Shown here piece after piece: positions 48,524 through 58,262 of a stretch of 64,000 bases of DNA (its first letter is position 1; each line of letters starts with the position of its first letter). The notes under the pieces were generated by a model, which did no database searches, was not told where the DNA came from, and was given only the letters and a program-made list of their open reading frames with translations. Position numbers and translations under genes: made by a program. This stretch comes from Variovorax boronicumulans. Lineage in GTDB: Bacteria; Pseudomonadota; Gammaproteobacteria; Burkholderiales; Burkholderiaceae_C. The DNA lies in the NCBI RefSeq assembly GCF_019352895.1, contig NZ_JAAAFX010000004.1, forward strand, positions 984,714 to 1,048,713, read 5' to 3'.

Positions 48524-48946
48524 TCAGCGCTGGACGTTGACGATGGTCGCCTGCATCAGCGCGACCACCTTGTAGGCCTCGCCCGCGCCCGCGAAGGCAC
48601 GCACCTCGCCCGAACAGACGGTCATGAGCTTGCCCGCGTTGACCACGCGGCCGATGGCAAGGAAACGCTCGCCCAGCGCGGGCCGCATCAGGTTGATCTT
48701 GAACTCGGCGGTGACGACCTCGAAACCCGCAGGCGCCCTGGTCAGCGCTGCATAGCCGCAGGCGCTGTCGACGATGCTGGTGGTGGCGCCGGCGTGCAGG
48801 TAGCCGTGCTGCTGCGACAGGGACTTGGCGAAGGGCAGTTCGATGTGCACTTCGCCGTCGGCGACGTGCACCAGCCTGGCGCCGATGGTGCGCATCAGGC
48901 CCTGGGCGTCGAAGCTGGCGGCAATGCGTGGGTGAAGATCGCTCAT
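48524..48946 (-). CDS. PaaI-type hotdog-fold thioesterase
   Basis: A 140-residue hotdog-fold protein. The active-site region QQHGYLHAGATTSIVDSACGYAA (given here as its key parts HGYLHAG and DSACGYAA) is typical of PaaI-like acyl-CoA thioesterases, with His and Asp at the expected places. VVTAEFKINLMRPALGE follows, the second conserved strand pair. The substrate is an acyl- or aryl-CoA that cannot be named from sequence. It is the last of three reverse genes here; two small membrane proteins lie upstream. Confidence 0.85.
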   Translation of the reverse strand: MSDLHPRIAASFDAQGLMRTIGARLVHVADGEVHIELPFAKSLSQQHGYLHAGATTSIVDSACGYAALTRAPAGFEVVTAEFKINLMRPALGERFLAIGRVVNAGKLMTVCSGEVRAFAGAGEAYKVVALMQATIVNVQR

Positions 48947-48980
48947 GGACAGGAGTGGAAAGTTGAAAGACGGGATGCCG

Positions 48981-49232
48981 CTACTGCAGCCATCGGAGAT
49001 GGGCCCAGAAGCGATCGCCCCAGCGGACCGCGCACAGGCCGCACGCGACGATGGCCAGCAACACGAGCGCGCCCATCGCGAAGGCGCTCAGCGGCCACAG
49101 ACGTAAGCACAGGCCCAGGCCCACCACCAGGCCCAGCAGGGCGCCACAGCCGAAGCGCACCTTGCGCTCGAAGGCGTCCACCTGGCGGCCCTGCGGCGCG
49201 CGGCGGTGGCTTGTTGCAGTGCGTCTGTTCAT
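48981..49232 (-). CDS. Small two-helix membrane protein, unknown
   Basis: An 83-residue protein with a basic N terminus (MNRRTATSHRRAPQGRQ) and two hydrophobic segments (about 27-44 and 48-68), ending RFWAHLRWLQ. I do not recognise a family. It lies between the thioesterase and the DUF3955 gene on the same strand, with 34 and 65 bp gaps. Codon use (GC-rich third positions) and the membrane topology support a real gene, but the start at 49232 is only the most likely one. Confidence 0.5.
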   Translation of the reverse strand: MNRRTATSHRRAPQGRQVDAFERKVRFGCGALLGLVVGLGLCLRLWPLSAFAMGALVLLAIVACGLCAVRWGDRFWAHLRWLQ

Positions 49233-49297
49233 CCTCGTGCCCGGTCGCTGGCGACCCGGTCGAGGATGCCACAGTGGCCGGTCCCGCGCGGCCTGCG

Positions 49298-49582
49298 TCA
49301 GTCCGCGGTGTCGCGGCGCGCGCTGCGGCTGAACGCGATGTCCAGCACCACCAGCACGATGGCGATGAACAGGAGCGCCAGGCTCACGGGGATGAGGCCG
49401 AACAGCGGTTCGTACAGAAAGCCGTGGGGGTCGATCTCGCTGGTGCCGAACAGCACCTGCACCGCGAAGCATGCGATGGACAGGCCCAGCGTCAGCAGCC
49501 AGAGCCAGCGCCGCAGCGGGGTGCCGCTGCGGCGTGCCGAGGGGGCCGTGGCGCGGCTCGGCCCCGAATTCTTGTCGGTCAT
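49298..49582 (-). CDS. DUF3955-like small membrane protein
   Basis: A 94-residue protein with two membrane segments (about 26-45 and 62-86). Between them runs GTSEIDPHGFLYEPLFGLIP, which matches the conserved G-x-D-x-x-G-x-L-x-EP-F-x-x-IP pattern of DUF3955 proteins. The function of that family is unknown. A good ribosome site (GGGAG) precedes ATG 49582. The N terminus is Ser/Arg-rich and probably cytoplasmic. Confidence 0.7.
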   Translation of the reverse strand: MTDKNSGPSRATAPSARRSGTPLRRWLWLLTLGLSIACFAVQVLFGTSEIDPHGFLYEPLFGLIPVSLALLFIAIVLVVLDIAFSRSARRDTAD

Positions 49583-49728
49583 GTGCGTCTCCCAGGATGT
49601 GTGACACCCATTCGAGCCTGGCCGGCGGCATTGGTTCAGCGCCACGGCCCTCAAAGGCGGCACACTGGGAACACGCCACGGGCCTGCGGACCCGACGAAT
49701 CCAACCCCTGTCCCACCGAGTTGCCGCC

Positions 49729-50007
49729 ATGACCATCGAACTGTCCCGTGAAGCACGCCAGCAAGCCATCAGCTCCATCGAACGCTACTTCGTCGAGCAC
49801 ATGGACGGCCAGAAGATCGGCAACATCACGGCCGGCGCGCTGCTGGGCTTCTTCCTCGAGGAGATCGGCCCGGTGCTCTACAACCGGGGCGTGGCCGATG
49901 CCCAGGAGCGGCTACAGGCCCGCGTCTCGGAGATCGACATCGAGGTCCACGAGGAAGAATTCGACTACTGGCGCAAGTACGACAAGCAGGCCAAGGGACG
50001 GCGCTGA
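49729..50007 (+). CDS. DUF2164 family protein
   Basis: A 92-residue soluble protein beginning MTIELSREARQQAISSIERY and continuing with IGNITAGALLGFFLEEIGP and LYNRGVADAQERLQARVSEI, the conserved blocks of DUF2164. The C terminus is charged (EEEFDYWRKYDKQAKGRR). The function is unknown. It is a monocistronic forward gene between reverse neighbours, convergent with a small lipoprotein gene 27 bp away. Confidence 0.85.
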   Translation: MTIELSREARQQAISSIERYFVEHMDGQKIGNITAGALLGFFLEEIGPVLYNRGVADAQERLQARVSEIDIEVHEEEFDYWRKYDKQAKGRR

Positions 50008-50034
50008 AGCGCGCCGGCGCGGCCCGTCCCGCGA

Positions 50035-50241
50035 TCAGTCGCGGCGTGGATCGTCGGGCCGTCGGTCGTAGCGGTTGGGCACGCCATCGCCGTCGCGATC
50101 GCGGTCGTAGCGGTTGGGTGTGCCGTCGCGATCGCGATCTCGGTAGCCCGGGCCGGGCGGGGGCGGACGGTTGTCGTAGGGCGCCACCACGCAACCGGCC
50201 AGGGTGGCGGATGCGACGAGCAGGACGAGCAGGGTCTTCAT
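50035..50241 (-). CDS. Small lipoprotein with Asp/Arg-rich repeats
   Basis: A 68-residue protein. The signal peptide MKTLLVLLVASATLAGC ends in lipobox LAGC (Cys17). The mature part is short, with a Pro-rich stretch and then a repeat, DRDGTPNRYDRDRDGDGVPN, whose DxDxDG-like pattern resembles the calcium-binding repeats of thrombospondin type 3 or OmpA-linked proteins. A surface or periplasmic metal-binding role is possible but not shown. It is divergent from the PBP1C gene. Confidence 0.75.
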   Translation of the reverse strand: MKTLLVLLVASATLAGCVVAPYDNRPPPPGPGYRDRDRDGTPNRYDRDRDGDGVPNRYDRRPDDPRRD

Positions 50242-50403
50242 GGCGTGTTCCTTCCGATGGCCAAGTGCCGCGTGACGCGGCGTGCGCCCAATGTGGCCGA
50301 CGGCCAGCCCGGCACCGTCGGTGCGCCGCGCCCCCTTGACGTAGGCCAAGGCCCCGTCCGCGGCGCGGCAGAATGAGGGCTTCCCCGGGCCTCGCCCCCT
50401 TCC

Positions 50404-52593
50404 ATGAAGTTCACCTCGCCCACCCTCCTCCTCACCACCGCGGCGCTGCTGCTGGCGGCGTCGGCACCGGCCCTTGCGCTCGACAGCTTCGATGCAGTGC
50501 GGCGCGCGCACCAGCCCTCCGACACGGCCGTGCTCGACCGCGACGGCGTGCTGCTGCAGCGCGTGCGCACCGACGCCACGGTGCGCCGCGGCCAGTGGAT
50601 CGCACTGGCCGACGTGTCGCCCGCGCTGCGCACGGCGATGGTGCTCAGCGAGGACCGCCGCTTCTACGAGCACAGCGGCGTCGACTGGCGCGCGGTCTCG
50701 GCCGCGGCCTGGGGCAACCTCTGGAACACCCGCACGCGCGGCGCCTCGACCATCACGATGCAGCTGGCCGGCCTGCTCGACGACGAGCTGCGGCGCGCCG
50801 GCGGCGGCCGCAGCCTGACGCAGAAGCTCGGCCAGACGGTCGCGGCCGGCCAACTGGAGCGCCAGTGGCGCAAGGACCAGATCCTCGAGGCCTACCTCAA
50901 CAGCGTGTCCTTTCGCGGCGAACTCGTCGGCATCGATGCGCTCTCGCGCACGCTGTTCGGCAAGGCGCCCCACGGCCTCGACGCGCGCGAGGCCGCGGTG
51001 GCGGCGTCGCTGGTGCGCGCCCCCAACGCCAAGCCCGCGCGGGTCGCGCAGCGCGCCTGCGAAGTGATGCAGGCGATGGAGAGCAGCGAGGCCGATCGCC
51101 GCCGTGTCGACTGCTCGGCGCTCGACATGTTCACCAGCGCGGCCCTGCAGCGGCGCGCCTTCGATCCCAGCGAAGGCATCGCGCCGCACCTGGCGCGTCG
51201 CGCGCTGCAGGAGCGGCGCGCGCTGATGGCAAAGGCCGGTGCCACCGACGGCGTCGACACCGAACTGCGCACCACGCTGCGCGCCCCGCTGCAGCGCTTT
51301 GCGCAGGCCACGCTGCTGCGCCATCTGCGCGAGCTGCACGGCCGCAACGTCGAGGACGCCGCACTGGTGGTGCTCGACAACGCCAGCGGCGAGGTGCTGG
51401 CCTGGGTCGGCTCATCGGGCGAGCTGAGCCGTGCGGCCGAGGTCGACGGCGTGCTCGCGCAGCGCCAGCCCGGCTCGACGCTCAAGCCGCTGCTCTATGC
51501 GCAGGCGATCGCCGAACGGCGCCTGACCGCGGCCTCGCTGCTCGACGATTCGTCGGCCCAGATCAACACCGCGAGCGGCCTCTACATCCCGCAGAACTAC
51601 GACCGGCGCTTCAAGGGCCTGGTCTCGGCGCGCACCGCGCTGGCCGCCTCGCTCAACGTGCCGGCGGTGCGCACGCTGGTGATGGTCTCGCCCGAGGCCT
51701 TCGCGCGCCAGCTGCGCAGCGCCGGCATCGCGCTGCGCGAGAGCGGCGGCTACTACGGCTACAGCCTGGCGCTCGGCAGCGCCGAGGTCTCTCTGCTGGC
51801 GCTGACCAACAGCTATCGCACGCTGGCCAACGGCGGCCGCTTCGGCGAGACGCGCATCCTGCCCGCCGCGCAGCCGGCGACCGCGACCCAGGCCCTCGAT
51901 GCGCGCGCCACCTTCATCGTGGGCGACATCCTGTCCGATGCCAATGCACGCACCCGCACCTTCGGCGTCGACAGCGTGCTCGGCACGCGCTTCTGGACGG
52001 CCGTGAAGACCGGCACCAGCAAGGACATGCGCGACAACTGGGCCGTGGGCTGGTCGCAGCGCTACACCGTGGGCGTGTGGGTCGGCAACGCCAGCGGCGC
52101 GCCGATGTGGGACGTGAGCGGCACCAGCGGCGCGGCACCGGTCTGGGCCGAGGTGATGGGCTTCCTGCATGCCCGCGAACCCAGCCGCGCCCCGACGCCG
52201 CCCGCGGGCCTGGTGCAGCTGCCGGTGCGCTTCGGCGAGGCGATCGAAGCCCCGCGCGAGGAGTGGTTCATCGCCGGCACCGAGCAGCCGCTGTTCGCGC
52301 GCGACACCCCGGCCGCCGACCCTGAGGCCGGCGCGCGCATCACCGCACCGGCCGACGGCTCGATCATCGCGATCGACCCCGACATCCCGCCCACACGCCA
52401 GCGCGTGCGCTTCGAGGCCCATGGCAGCGGCCTGCAGTGGCGCATCGACGGCAAGCCCTTCGCGCGCGGCAACCGTGCGCTGTGGCTGCCCTGGCCCGGG
52501 CGGCATGTGATCGAGCTGACCGATGCACGCGGCCGCGTGCTCGACCAGGTCCGGCTCGAAGTGCGCGGCGCCGGCGTGCTCGCCAGACATTAG
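50404..52593 (+). CDS. pbpC: Penicillin-binding protein 1C
   Basis: A 729-residue bifunctional peptidoglycan synthase of the PBP1C class. A hydrophobic N terminus (about 8-27) ends in ALALDS and may be a cleaved signal rather than the usual anchor. The GT51 domain (about 60-230) has the catalytic Glu in [14 protein letters not shown] and then [14 protein letters not shown]. The transpeptidase domain has the SxxK motif STLK at Ser358, SLN near 418 and KTGTSKD near 535. A BiPBP_C domain (about 640-725) closes it, which is specific to PBP1C. In other bacteria the gene adjoins a macroglobulin gene; here that gene ends 1.9 kb upstream on the same strand. Confidence 0.95.
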   Translation: MKFTSPTLLLTTAALLLAASAPALALDSFDAVRRAHQPSDTAVLDRDGVLLQRVRTDATVRRGQWIALADVSPALRTAMVLSEDRRFYEHSGVDWRAVSAAAWGNLWNTRTRGASTITMQLAGLLDDELRRAGGGRSLTQKLGQTVAAGQLERQWRKDQILEAYLNSVSFRGELVGIDALSRTLFGKAPHGLDAREAAVAASLVRAPNAKPARVAQRACEVMQAMESSEADRRRVDCSALDMFTSAALQRRAFDPSEGIAPHLARRALQERRALMAKAGATDGVDTELRTTLRAPLQRFAQATLLRHLRELHGRNVEDAALVVLDNASGEVLAWVGSSGELSRAAEVDGVLAQRQPGSTLKPLLYAQAIAERRLTAASLLDDSSAQINTASGLYIPQNYDRRFKGLVSARTALAASLNVPAVRTLVMVSPEAFARQLRSAGIALRESGGYYGYSLALGSAEVSLLALTNSYRTLANGGRFGETRILPAAQPATATQALDARATFIVGDILSDANARTRTFGVDSVLGTRFWTAVKTGTSKDMRDNWAVGWSQRYTVGVWVGNASGAPMWDVSGTSGAAPVWAEVMGFLHAREPSRAPTPPAGLVQLPVRFGEAIEAPREEWFIAGTEQPLFARDTPAADPEAGARITAPADGSIIAIDPDIPPTRQRVRFEAHGSGLQWRIDGKPFARGNRALWLPWPGRHVIELTDARGRVLDQVRLEVRGAGVLARH

Positions 52594-52664
52594 GCCCGAC
52601 CGCGATCCCCCTGCACGCGGGTCGGACGCGATGCCCGCTGACAGCACGCCCGAGCAGGTCGCCG

Positions 52665-52670
52665 CACAAT
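52665..52670 (+). promoter_or_regulatory. Candidate -10 element for the MHS transporter
   Basis: CACAAT followed by CGG lies 37 bp before the transporter ATG. It has the NANAAT-CG form seen before other genes in the window. No good -35 is visible. Confidence 0.3.
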
Positions 52671-52706
52671 CGGAGGCGCCCAAATCTCATACAACAAGGC
52701 GAATCC

Positions 52707-54032
52707 ATGTCTGTCACCGCACCCCCCGCCACGAGCGCCTCGGCCCCGCCGCGCGCCTACACCGCCGAGGAAAAACGCCACCGCATCTTCGCGATCATGG
52801 CGGCCTCCTCCGGCAACCTGGTCGAATGGTTCGACTTCTACGTCTACGCCTTCTCCGCGCTGTATTTCGCGCCGGCCTTCTTCCCCAAGTCCGATCCCAC
52901 GGCCCAGCTGCTCAACACCGCGGGCGTGTTCGCGGCCGGCTTCCTGATGCGGCCGATCGGCGGCTGGCTGTTCGGCCGGATCGCCGACCGGGTGGGACGC
53001 AAGACCTCGATGCTGATCTCGGTCACGATGATGTGCGGCGGCTCGCTGGTGATCGCCTGCCTGCCGACCTATGCGCAGATCGGCGCCTGGGCGCCCTTCC
53101 TGCTGCTGGTGTGCCGGCTGTTCCAGGGCCTGTCGGTCGGCGGTGAATATGGCACCACCGCCACCTACATGAGCGAGATCGCGCTGCGCGGCCAGCGCGG
53201 CTTCTTCTCGTCCTTCCAGTACGTCACGCTGATCGGCGGACAGCTGCTCGCGGTGCTGGTGATCGTGGTGCTCGAACAGTTCCTCGACGAGGCCGAGCTC
53301 AAGGCCTGGGGCTGGCGCATCCCCTTCGTGATCGGCGCCATCGCGGCCGTGGTCGCGCTGCTGCTGCGCCGCACATTGCACGAGACGCAGACCGCCGAAG
53401 CCAAGGCCAACAAGGAAGCCGGCAGTATGGCCGGGCTGTTCAAGCACCACAAGGCCGCCTTCTTCACGGTGCTGGGCTACACGGCCGGCGGCTCGCTGAT
53501 CTTCTACACCTTCACCACCTACATGCAGAAGTACCTGGTGAACACGGTGCACCTGCCGATCAAGACCACCAGCTACGTGATGACCTGCGCGCTGTTCGTC
53601 TACATGTGCATGCAGCCGCTGTTCGGCATGCTGTCGGACCGCATCGGCCGGCGCAACAACATGCTGCTGTTCGGTGGCCTGGGCGCGCTCGCCACGGTGC
53701 CGATCCTGACGGCCCTGCAGCATGTGACGAACCCTGTGGTGGCCTTCGTGCTGATCATCGTGGCGCTGGCCATCGTAAGCTTCTACACCTCGATCAGCGG
53801 CATCGTGAAGGCCGAGATGTTCCCGCCCGAAGTGCGCGCGCTGGGCGTGGGCCTGGCCTATGCAGTGGCCAATGCGATCTTCGGCGGCTCGGCCGAGTAC
53901 GTGGCCCTCGGGCTCAAGACGCTGGGTCACGAGTCGGCCTTCTACTGGTACGTGACGGCGATGATGGTGATCGCCTTCGTGGTGAGCCTGCGGCTGCCCC
54001 GGCAGGCGAGCTACCTGCACCACGATCACTGA
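52707..54032 (+). CDS. MFS transporter, metabolite:H+ symporter (KgtP-like)
   Basis: A 441-residue transporter with 12 membrane segments. It belongs to the MHS branch of the major facilitator superfamily: [20 protein letters not shown] in the first segment and the loop motif [13 protein letters not shown] after segment 2, then [17 protein letters not shown] in segment 4 and [14 protein letters not shown] in the second half. MHS proteins bring in organic acids such as alpha-ketoglutarate, citrate or shikimate. The high similarity to KgtP-type blocks suggests a dicarboxylate, but the substrate is not certain. It is convergent with the hydrolase at 54036 with only 3 bp between the stops. Confidence 0.88.
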   Translation: MSVTAPPATSASAPPRAYTAEEKRHRIFAIMAASSGNLVEWFDFYVYAFSALYFAPAFFPKSDPTAQLLNTAGVFAAGFLMRPIGGWLFGRIADRVGRKTSMLISVTMMCGGSLVIACLPTYAQIGAWAPFLLLVCRLFQGLSVGGEYGTTATYMSEIALRGQRGFFSSFQYVTLIGGQLLAVLVIVVLEQFLDEAELKAWGWRIPFVIGAIAAVVALLLRRTLHETQTAEAKANKEAGSMAGLFKHHKAAFFTVLGYTAGGSLIFYTFTTYMQKYLVNTVHLPIKTTSYVMTCALFVYMCMQPLFGMLSDRIGRRNNMLLFGGLGALATVPILTALQHVTNPVVAFVLIIVALAIVSFYTSISGIVKAEMFPPEVRALGVGLAYAVANAIFGGSAEYVALGLKTLGHESAFYWYVTAMMVIAFVVSLRLPRQASYLHHDH

Positions 54033-54035
54033 GCG

Positions 54036-55379
54036 TCAGCGGCCCGCGGCCGGCACGCGTGTCGCCAACGCTGGCGGCGCGTAGTCGGGTTGCAGCGCGC
54101 AGCCCTTGCCGTAGCCGGCCTCGTACTGCGCACACAACTGCGCCACCTTCTGCGGCGTGGGCTTCTCGCCCCGATCGATCCAGTCGAGCAGCGCACGCAT
54201 CAGCGCCGGGTACTCCGGATCGCTGAGGTAGCTGTGGGTCGACTGGTCGCTGAAGGTCTGCACCAACTGATCCGACGCACCGGCCGCCTCGACGATGTCC
54301 TTGTAGCTGTGCTCGAGCTCGACGAAGGCCGTCGGGTCGTGGATGGCATGCAGCGTGAGCACCGGCAGACGCAGACGCCCGCCGGGGCGGCTGTCGAGGG
54401 CCAGCTGCGCCACGGCCACGGGATCGGCCTCGTAGCGCAGCACGCCGGCGTTCAATGCCGCGTCGTCGCTCGAGCCGCTGTAGACCACCTGCGCATTGCC
54501 GAAGGGGTTGCGGCCATCGAGCCGCTTCTGCGTGAGGTCCCTGAACAAGAAGGTGGCCCAGCTCAGGTGACTGAGCAGGCTGCGTTCGGGGATGGGCACC
54601 ACCGACAGGATGGTGGCCAGCCGCTGCGCCTGCTCCGGACTGCGCTGCGCCGCGGGCAGGCCGACGCCGGTGCACTCGCGCACGCGTTCGGCGAGATCGG
54701 CATGCGTGAGCGTCGCGCCCGGCGGCAGGCCCTGCCACAGCGGGTAGGACGGCTCGTCGGGCCGCGGATGGTTGCGGCAGACGTACTGGTAGACCACGCG
54801 CAGGTCGAGCCGGAATTCGTAGGCATTGCCGCCGCCGCTGAGCACGCCGCTGGTGAGCAGCACGCCGTCGTAGGCGGGACGCTGGCCGGGCACCGGGCCG
54901 TAGCGTTCGGCGGCCTTCGAGGCGACGCCACCGCCGTAGCTCTGGCCGTGCAGCACGGTGCGCCGGGGCTGGCCGAAGTAGCGCACGAACAGTCGGCGCA
55001 GGCGCTCGGTGTCCTCGCCCGCCATCGTCACGCCATAGCCGCCGCGGCGGTAGGTCGACCCGGCCCAGGCATAGCCGGCCTTGACCATCACCGACCAGCG
55101 CTGCAGGTCCTCGGCGCCCCGCGCCAAGCTCGGCGCGCCCAGCTCGGGGCCGCCGTGCGCGTGCATCACCAGCACCTCGCGCTGCCAGCCGGCAGGGATC
55201 GCGATCCAGTAGAGCGCGCCCTCGCCGTCGCTGCCGTTGTAGCAGTGCGCATCGGCGGGCACGCTGGCCGGGCAGGCGGCCGGTTGCGGCGCGGTCGCGG
55301 GCGGCGCCGCCGCCGCCAGGCCGGCCATGCAGGCCAGGCCGAAGGCGATCGCGGCGCGGCGGCCCCGGCGCGCGTTCAA
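54036..55379 (-). CDS. Exported alpha/beta hydrolase coupled to the tannase gene
   Basis: A 447-residue secreted hydrolase. It starts with TTG at 55379, inside the stop of the tannase gene (TTGA, 55376-55379), so the two are translationally coupled. The start gives a signal peptide (MNARRGRRAAIAFGLACMAG, cut near AAA-PP). The alpha/beta-hydrolase signs are HGGPELG (oxyanion region), the nucleophile elbow HGQSYGG with Ser147, the likely acid in LTLHAIHDPTAFVE and a His near QSTHSYLS. No narrow family is recognised. Together with the tannase-family lipoprotein it may hydrolyse the same or a follow-on ester. Cys pairs near the ends suggest disulphides. Confidence 0.8.
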   Translation of the reverse strand: MNARRGRRAAIAFGLACMAGLAAAAPPATAPQPAACPASVPADAHCYNGSDGEGALYWIAIPAGWQREVLVMHAHGGPELGAPSLARGAEDLQRWSVMVKAGYAWAGSTYRRGGYGVTMAGEDTERLRRLFVRYFGQPRRTVLHGQSYGGGVASKAAERYGPVPGQRPAYDGVLLTSGVLSGGGNAYEFRLDLRVVYQYVCRNHPRPDEPSYPLWQGLPPGATLTHADLAERVRECTGVGLPAAQRSPEQAQRLATILSVVPIPERSLLSHLSWATFLFRDLTQKRLDGRNPFGNAQVVYSGSSDDAALNAGVLRYEADPVAVAQLALDSRPGGRLRLPVLTLHAIHDPTAFVELEHSYKDIVEAAGASDQLVQTFSDQSTHSYLSDPEYPALMRALLDWIDRGEKPTPQKVAQLCAQYEAGYGKGCALQPDYAPPALATRVPAAGR

Positions 55380-58099
55380 TTCCGCACCCCAAGTTCGAAG
55401 GCCGCGCCGGTGCTGCCCTGGGCGACGAAGCCCAGCACACCCGCGCTGTGGATGAAATGGCCGGCCCGCGTGCCGCTGGCCTGGAGCACACCGAGCACCG
55501 GGCTGTCGGCCACCAGCGTGCCGTTCGCGCCACCGAGGTTCACGCTGCTGCCCGAGAGGGTCGTCTCGTGCGCCGTGCCGTCGCTGCCGGCCATCAAGTA
55601 GCGGCCATCGGCCGCACCCGGCACCACGCCCTGCTGCACCGCCTGCAGGCGCAGGCCGAAGCGCGTGGCCGACTCGCGCAACAGGAACAGCGGCACCGTG
55701 GTGGCCCCCACCTTCCCGAAGATGACCGAGCCGCCGAGCGTGCCGCCGGTGGTCGTGGCCGAACCGGTCGGCGAGGTGCTCATGAGGTCGAAAGCGTTGC
55801 GGCCGGCGTTGTACACGAGGTAGCCCTTGGTGGTGGAGGTGCAGTCCGCATCGTAGGTCATGAAGCCGCCCGTCACCGGGTCCTGGCAGGCCTGGAAGGT
55901 GCCTGCGTTGCGCACCCGCGTCGACCCCGCATAGGCGCTGGCCGCGCCCCCCGCGCCGTACTGCACGCCGGCGGTGTTGAAGATGTTGGCGACCGGGTTG
56001 AAGACCGCCGGAGACGCGCTGTTCTCGAAGGTGTTCTGGAACGCGATCAGCGGCACGAAGGTGTTGCCGCTCGGCGCCGCGATGCCGCCCTGCACCACTC
56101 CGCCGGCGCCCAGCACGAAGGTCGCGCCGTTCTCGGCGCTGCCGTAGCTGCAGGCACCCAGCGGCAGCAGCGTGCCCGTGCGCTGCGTGCCGACCGGGCG
56201 CTGCAGGCTGGCGTCGAGCGTGAGCGTGTAGTGCAGCGTGGCCGGGTCGAGCGACAGGCGCAGTTCCTCGCCGAGGAAGTCGCCGCCCTTGTAGACCGTG
56301 GCGACCGCGGGCAGGTTCGGGCAGGCCAGCGGGTCGACCGTCTCGTTCACGCAGCTGTAGTTGACCGCCGCGTCCAGGCTGCCGCTGCCCTTGTACTTGG
56401 GCCAGGCCGGGAACTGGCACAGCGGCCGGGTGCGGCCGTAGGTGGCGGGCACCGCGTCGACCGCCACGCCGGTGGCGGGCGCGAGGCCGCCCTCGACCCA
56501 GTTCTCCAGCGCCGCGAGCGAGTCCCAGTTGGGAATGAAGACCCCGGTGCCGTGGCCCATGCCCGGCACCGTGTAGAAGCGCACGCCCTGGTCGACCGCG
56601 GCCTGCCCCACCGTGGCGACCACGCGCCGGTAGTAGTCGATGGTCGAGTTGGGGCTGATCACCTCGTCGGCCAGGCCGTGCAGCAGGATCAGCCGGCCGC
56701 CGCGCGACAGGAAGGGCCGCAGGTCGGGATCGGTCGCATCGGTGATGGCCGAGGCCTCGACGACGCGGGCGGTGAACGGGGCCGGGTCGAGCGGATCGAG
56801 CGTCAGCGAATCGAAGGCGGCGTTGCGCGTCACGAAGAACTTGGCCCACTGGTCGCCGGTGACGTACATGTTGGCGTCGGCCGAGGTCGCGGGGTTGCCC
56901 GGCGTGCGGCGCGTGCCGAGGTCGCGCGTGGTGAAGGGGCCGGCCACCAGCGCGCCTTCGAGGATGTTGTAGCCGCCAGCGCGCGTGGTGCCGTTGGCCA
57001 GCGCGTAGGTGCTGAAGTCGAGCGGCGACTCGATCGCGCGGATGCTCGCCAGCTGTGCGTTCGACAGGCAGCTGTCGCCGGTGTCGGCGCCGCCGCTGCA
57101 GCGCAAGGTGTCGAGGATCTGCGTGTTGAGCTGGCGGCAGCTCTCGACATTGCTCACGATGCCGTCGGCTGCGCCGTCGAGCTTGTCGCAGGCCGCCAGC
57201 ACGGTGCGCTGCACCAGCAGCGTCTTCGCGACATTGAGCCAGCCGGCACCGCCGTTGGCGTAGAGCGCACGGCCCACCGCCAGGTTCGACAGCCGGGTGC
57301 CGGCGTAGTTGAGGGCCGGCTCGTTGGCGATCACGCCGTCATAGTCGGCCGGCCAGCGCTGGATGTGGGCCAGCGCGTCGCGCCCGCCGGTGGAGGTGCC
57401 GAGGAAGTAGGCATGCGCCGGCGCGCGCCCGTAGAGCGCCTGCACCAGTTGCAGCGCCACGTCGTGCGTCTTCTTCAGGGCCTGCCCTCCGTAGTTGGCC
57501 AGCGCCTCGTCGTTGGTGGCGAACTGCGCGTCGGTGATGCTGCCGCTCTGGTGGCCGCCGTCGTCGCCGAAGGTCACGTAGCCCAGCGCAAGGGGCGCGG
57601 GCTTGTCGATCGGGCCGAAGCGGATCGGCTCGGTGCCGTCGATCAACCGGCCGTTGAAGCCACCGCCGCCGAAGTGGATCACCTTGCGGTTCCACTGCTG
57701 CGGCAGGTTCACCGCGAACTGGATCACCGGCGCCTGCGCGTCGATCGGCGCGATGGTGCCGCGCACGCGGCAGTAGTCGCCCAGCGTGTTGCCGGCATCG
57801 CCTGCGCCCACGGCCGTTGCGCTCGTGATGGTGGCGCCCTGGGTCGGCAGGCCGATCCGCGCGGGCGCGATGACCGTGCCGGCCAGCGCGCCGCAGGTCG
57901 CCAGGGGCACGGTCGGTGGATCGGGTTGCGGTGCCGGGCCGTCGGGATCGACGCCGGTCGGCGGTGGGAGGGTGGCAGTGGGCGGCAGCGCGGCTGCGCC
58001 GCCGTCGCCGCCACCGCAGGCGGTCAACAGCAGCGCAAGGCCGAAGAGCGCCGGCAACGCGGCAGCGCGGCAGGCGAGAGAGGAATGGCGCAAAGGCAT
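55376..58099 (-). CDS. Tannase/feruloyl esterase family lipoprotein with a C-terminal extension
   Basis: A 907-residue protein. The signal peptide ends in lipobox LTAC (Cys28) and a Gly/Pro-rich linker follows, so it is probably membrane-anchored and outside the cytoplasm. Residues about 70-590 are a tannase/feruloyl esterase domain (PF07519): nucleophile Ser236 in LGTSTGGRDAL, the calcium-loop pattern CDKLDGAADGIVSNVESC, the acid in LHGLADEVISPNS and the His in PGMGHGTG. These enzymes cleave phenolic esters such as gallates or ferulates. The last 300 residues or so (after YGRTRPLCQFPAWPKY) are Gly/Ser/Thr-rich, probably beta-stranded, and I cannot assign them. GGAG lies before ATG 58099. The next gene overlaps its stop. 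Confidence 0.88.
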   Translation of the reverse strand: MPLRHSSLACRAAALPALFGLALLLTACGGGDGGAAALPPTATLPPPTGVDPDGPAPQPDPPTVPLATCGALAGTVIAPARIGLPTQGATITSATAVGAGDAGNTLGDYCRVRGTIAPIDAQAPVIQFAVNLPQQWNRKVIHFGGGGFNGRLIDGTEPIRFGPIDKPAPLALGYVTFGDDGGHQSGSITDAQFATNDEALANYGGQALKKTHDVALQLVQALYGRAPAHAYFLGTSTGGRDALAHIQRWPADYDGVIANEPALNYAGTRLSNLAVGRALYANGGAGWLNVAKTLLVQRTVLAACDKLDGAADGIVSNVESCRQLNTQILDTLRCSGGADTGDSCLSNAQLASIRAIESPLDFSTYALANGTTRAGGYNILEGALVAGPFTTRDLGTRRTPGNPATSADANMYVTGDQWAKFFVTRNAAFDSLTLDPLDPAPFTARVVEASAITDATDPDLRPFLSRGGRLILLHGLADEVISPNSTIDYYRRVVATVGQAAVDQGVRFYTVPGMGHGTGVFIPNWDSLAALENWVEGGLAPATGVAVDAVPATYGRTRPLCQFPAWPKYKGSGSLDAAVNYSCVNETVDPLACPNLPAVATVYKGGDFLGEELRLSLDPATLHYTLTLDASLQRPVGTQRTGTLLPLGACSYGSAENGATFVLGAGGVVQGGIAAPSGNTFVPLIAFQNTFENSASPAVFNPVANIFNTAGVQYGAGGAASAYAGSTRVRNAGTFQACQDPVTGGFMTYDADCTSTTKGYLVYNAGRNAFDLMSTSPTGSATTTGGTLGGSVIFGKVGATTVPLFLLRESATRFGLRLQAVQQGVVPGAADGRYLMAGSDGTAHETTLSGSSVNLGGANGTLVADSPVLGVLQASGTRAGHFIHSAGVLGFVAQGSTGAAFELGVRN

Positions 58100-58262
58100 G
58101 GAGGTCTCCGAACGGGGGCCTCATGGGGCCCCTTGGTGATAGGCGAGCCGACGATAGGCGGCACGCCAACCCCAGGTCAAATATGAAAACAGGACCCGTT
58201 CGATACTTGAAAAATATGGAGATGCGCGCGCATCGCATCGCCATTTGCCGGCACAGGTGCCG

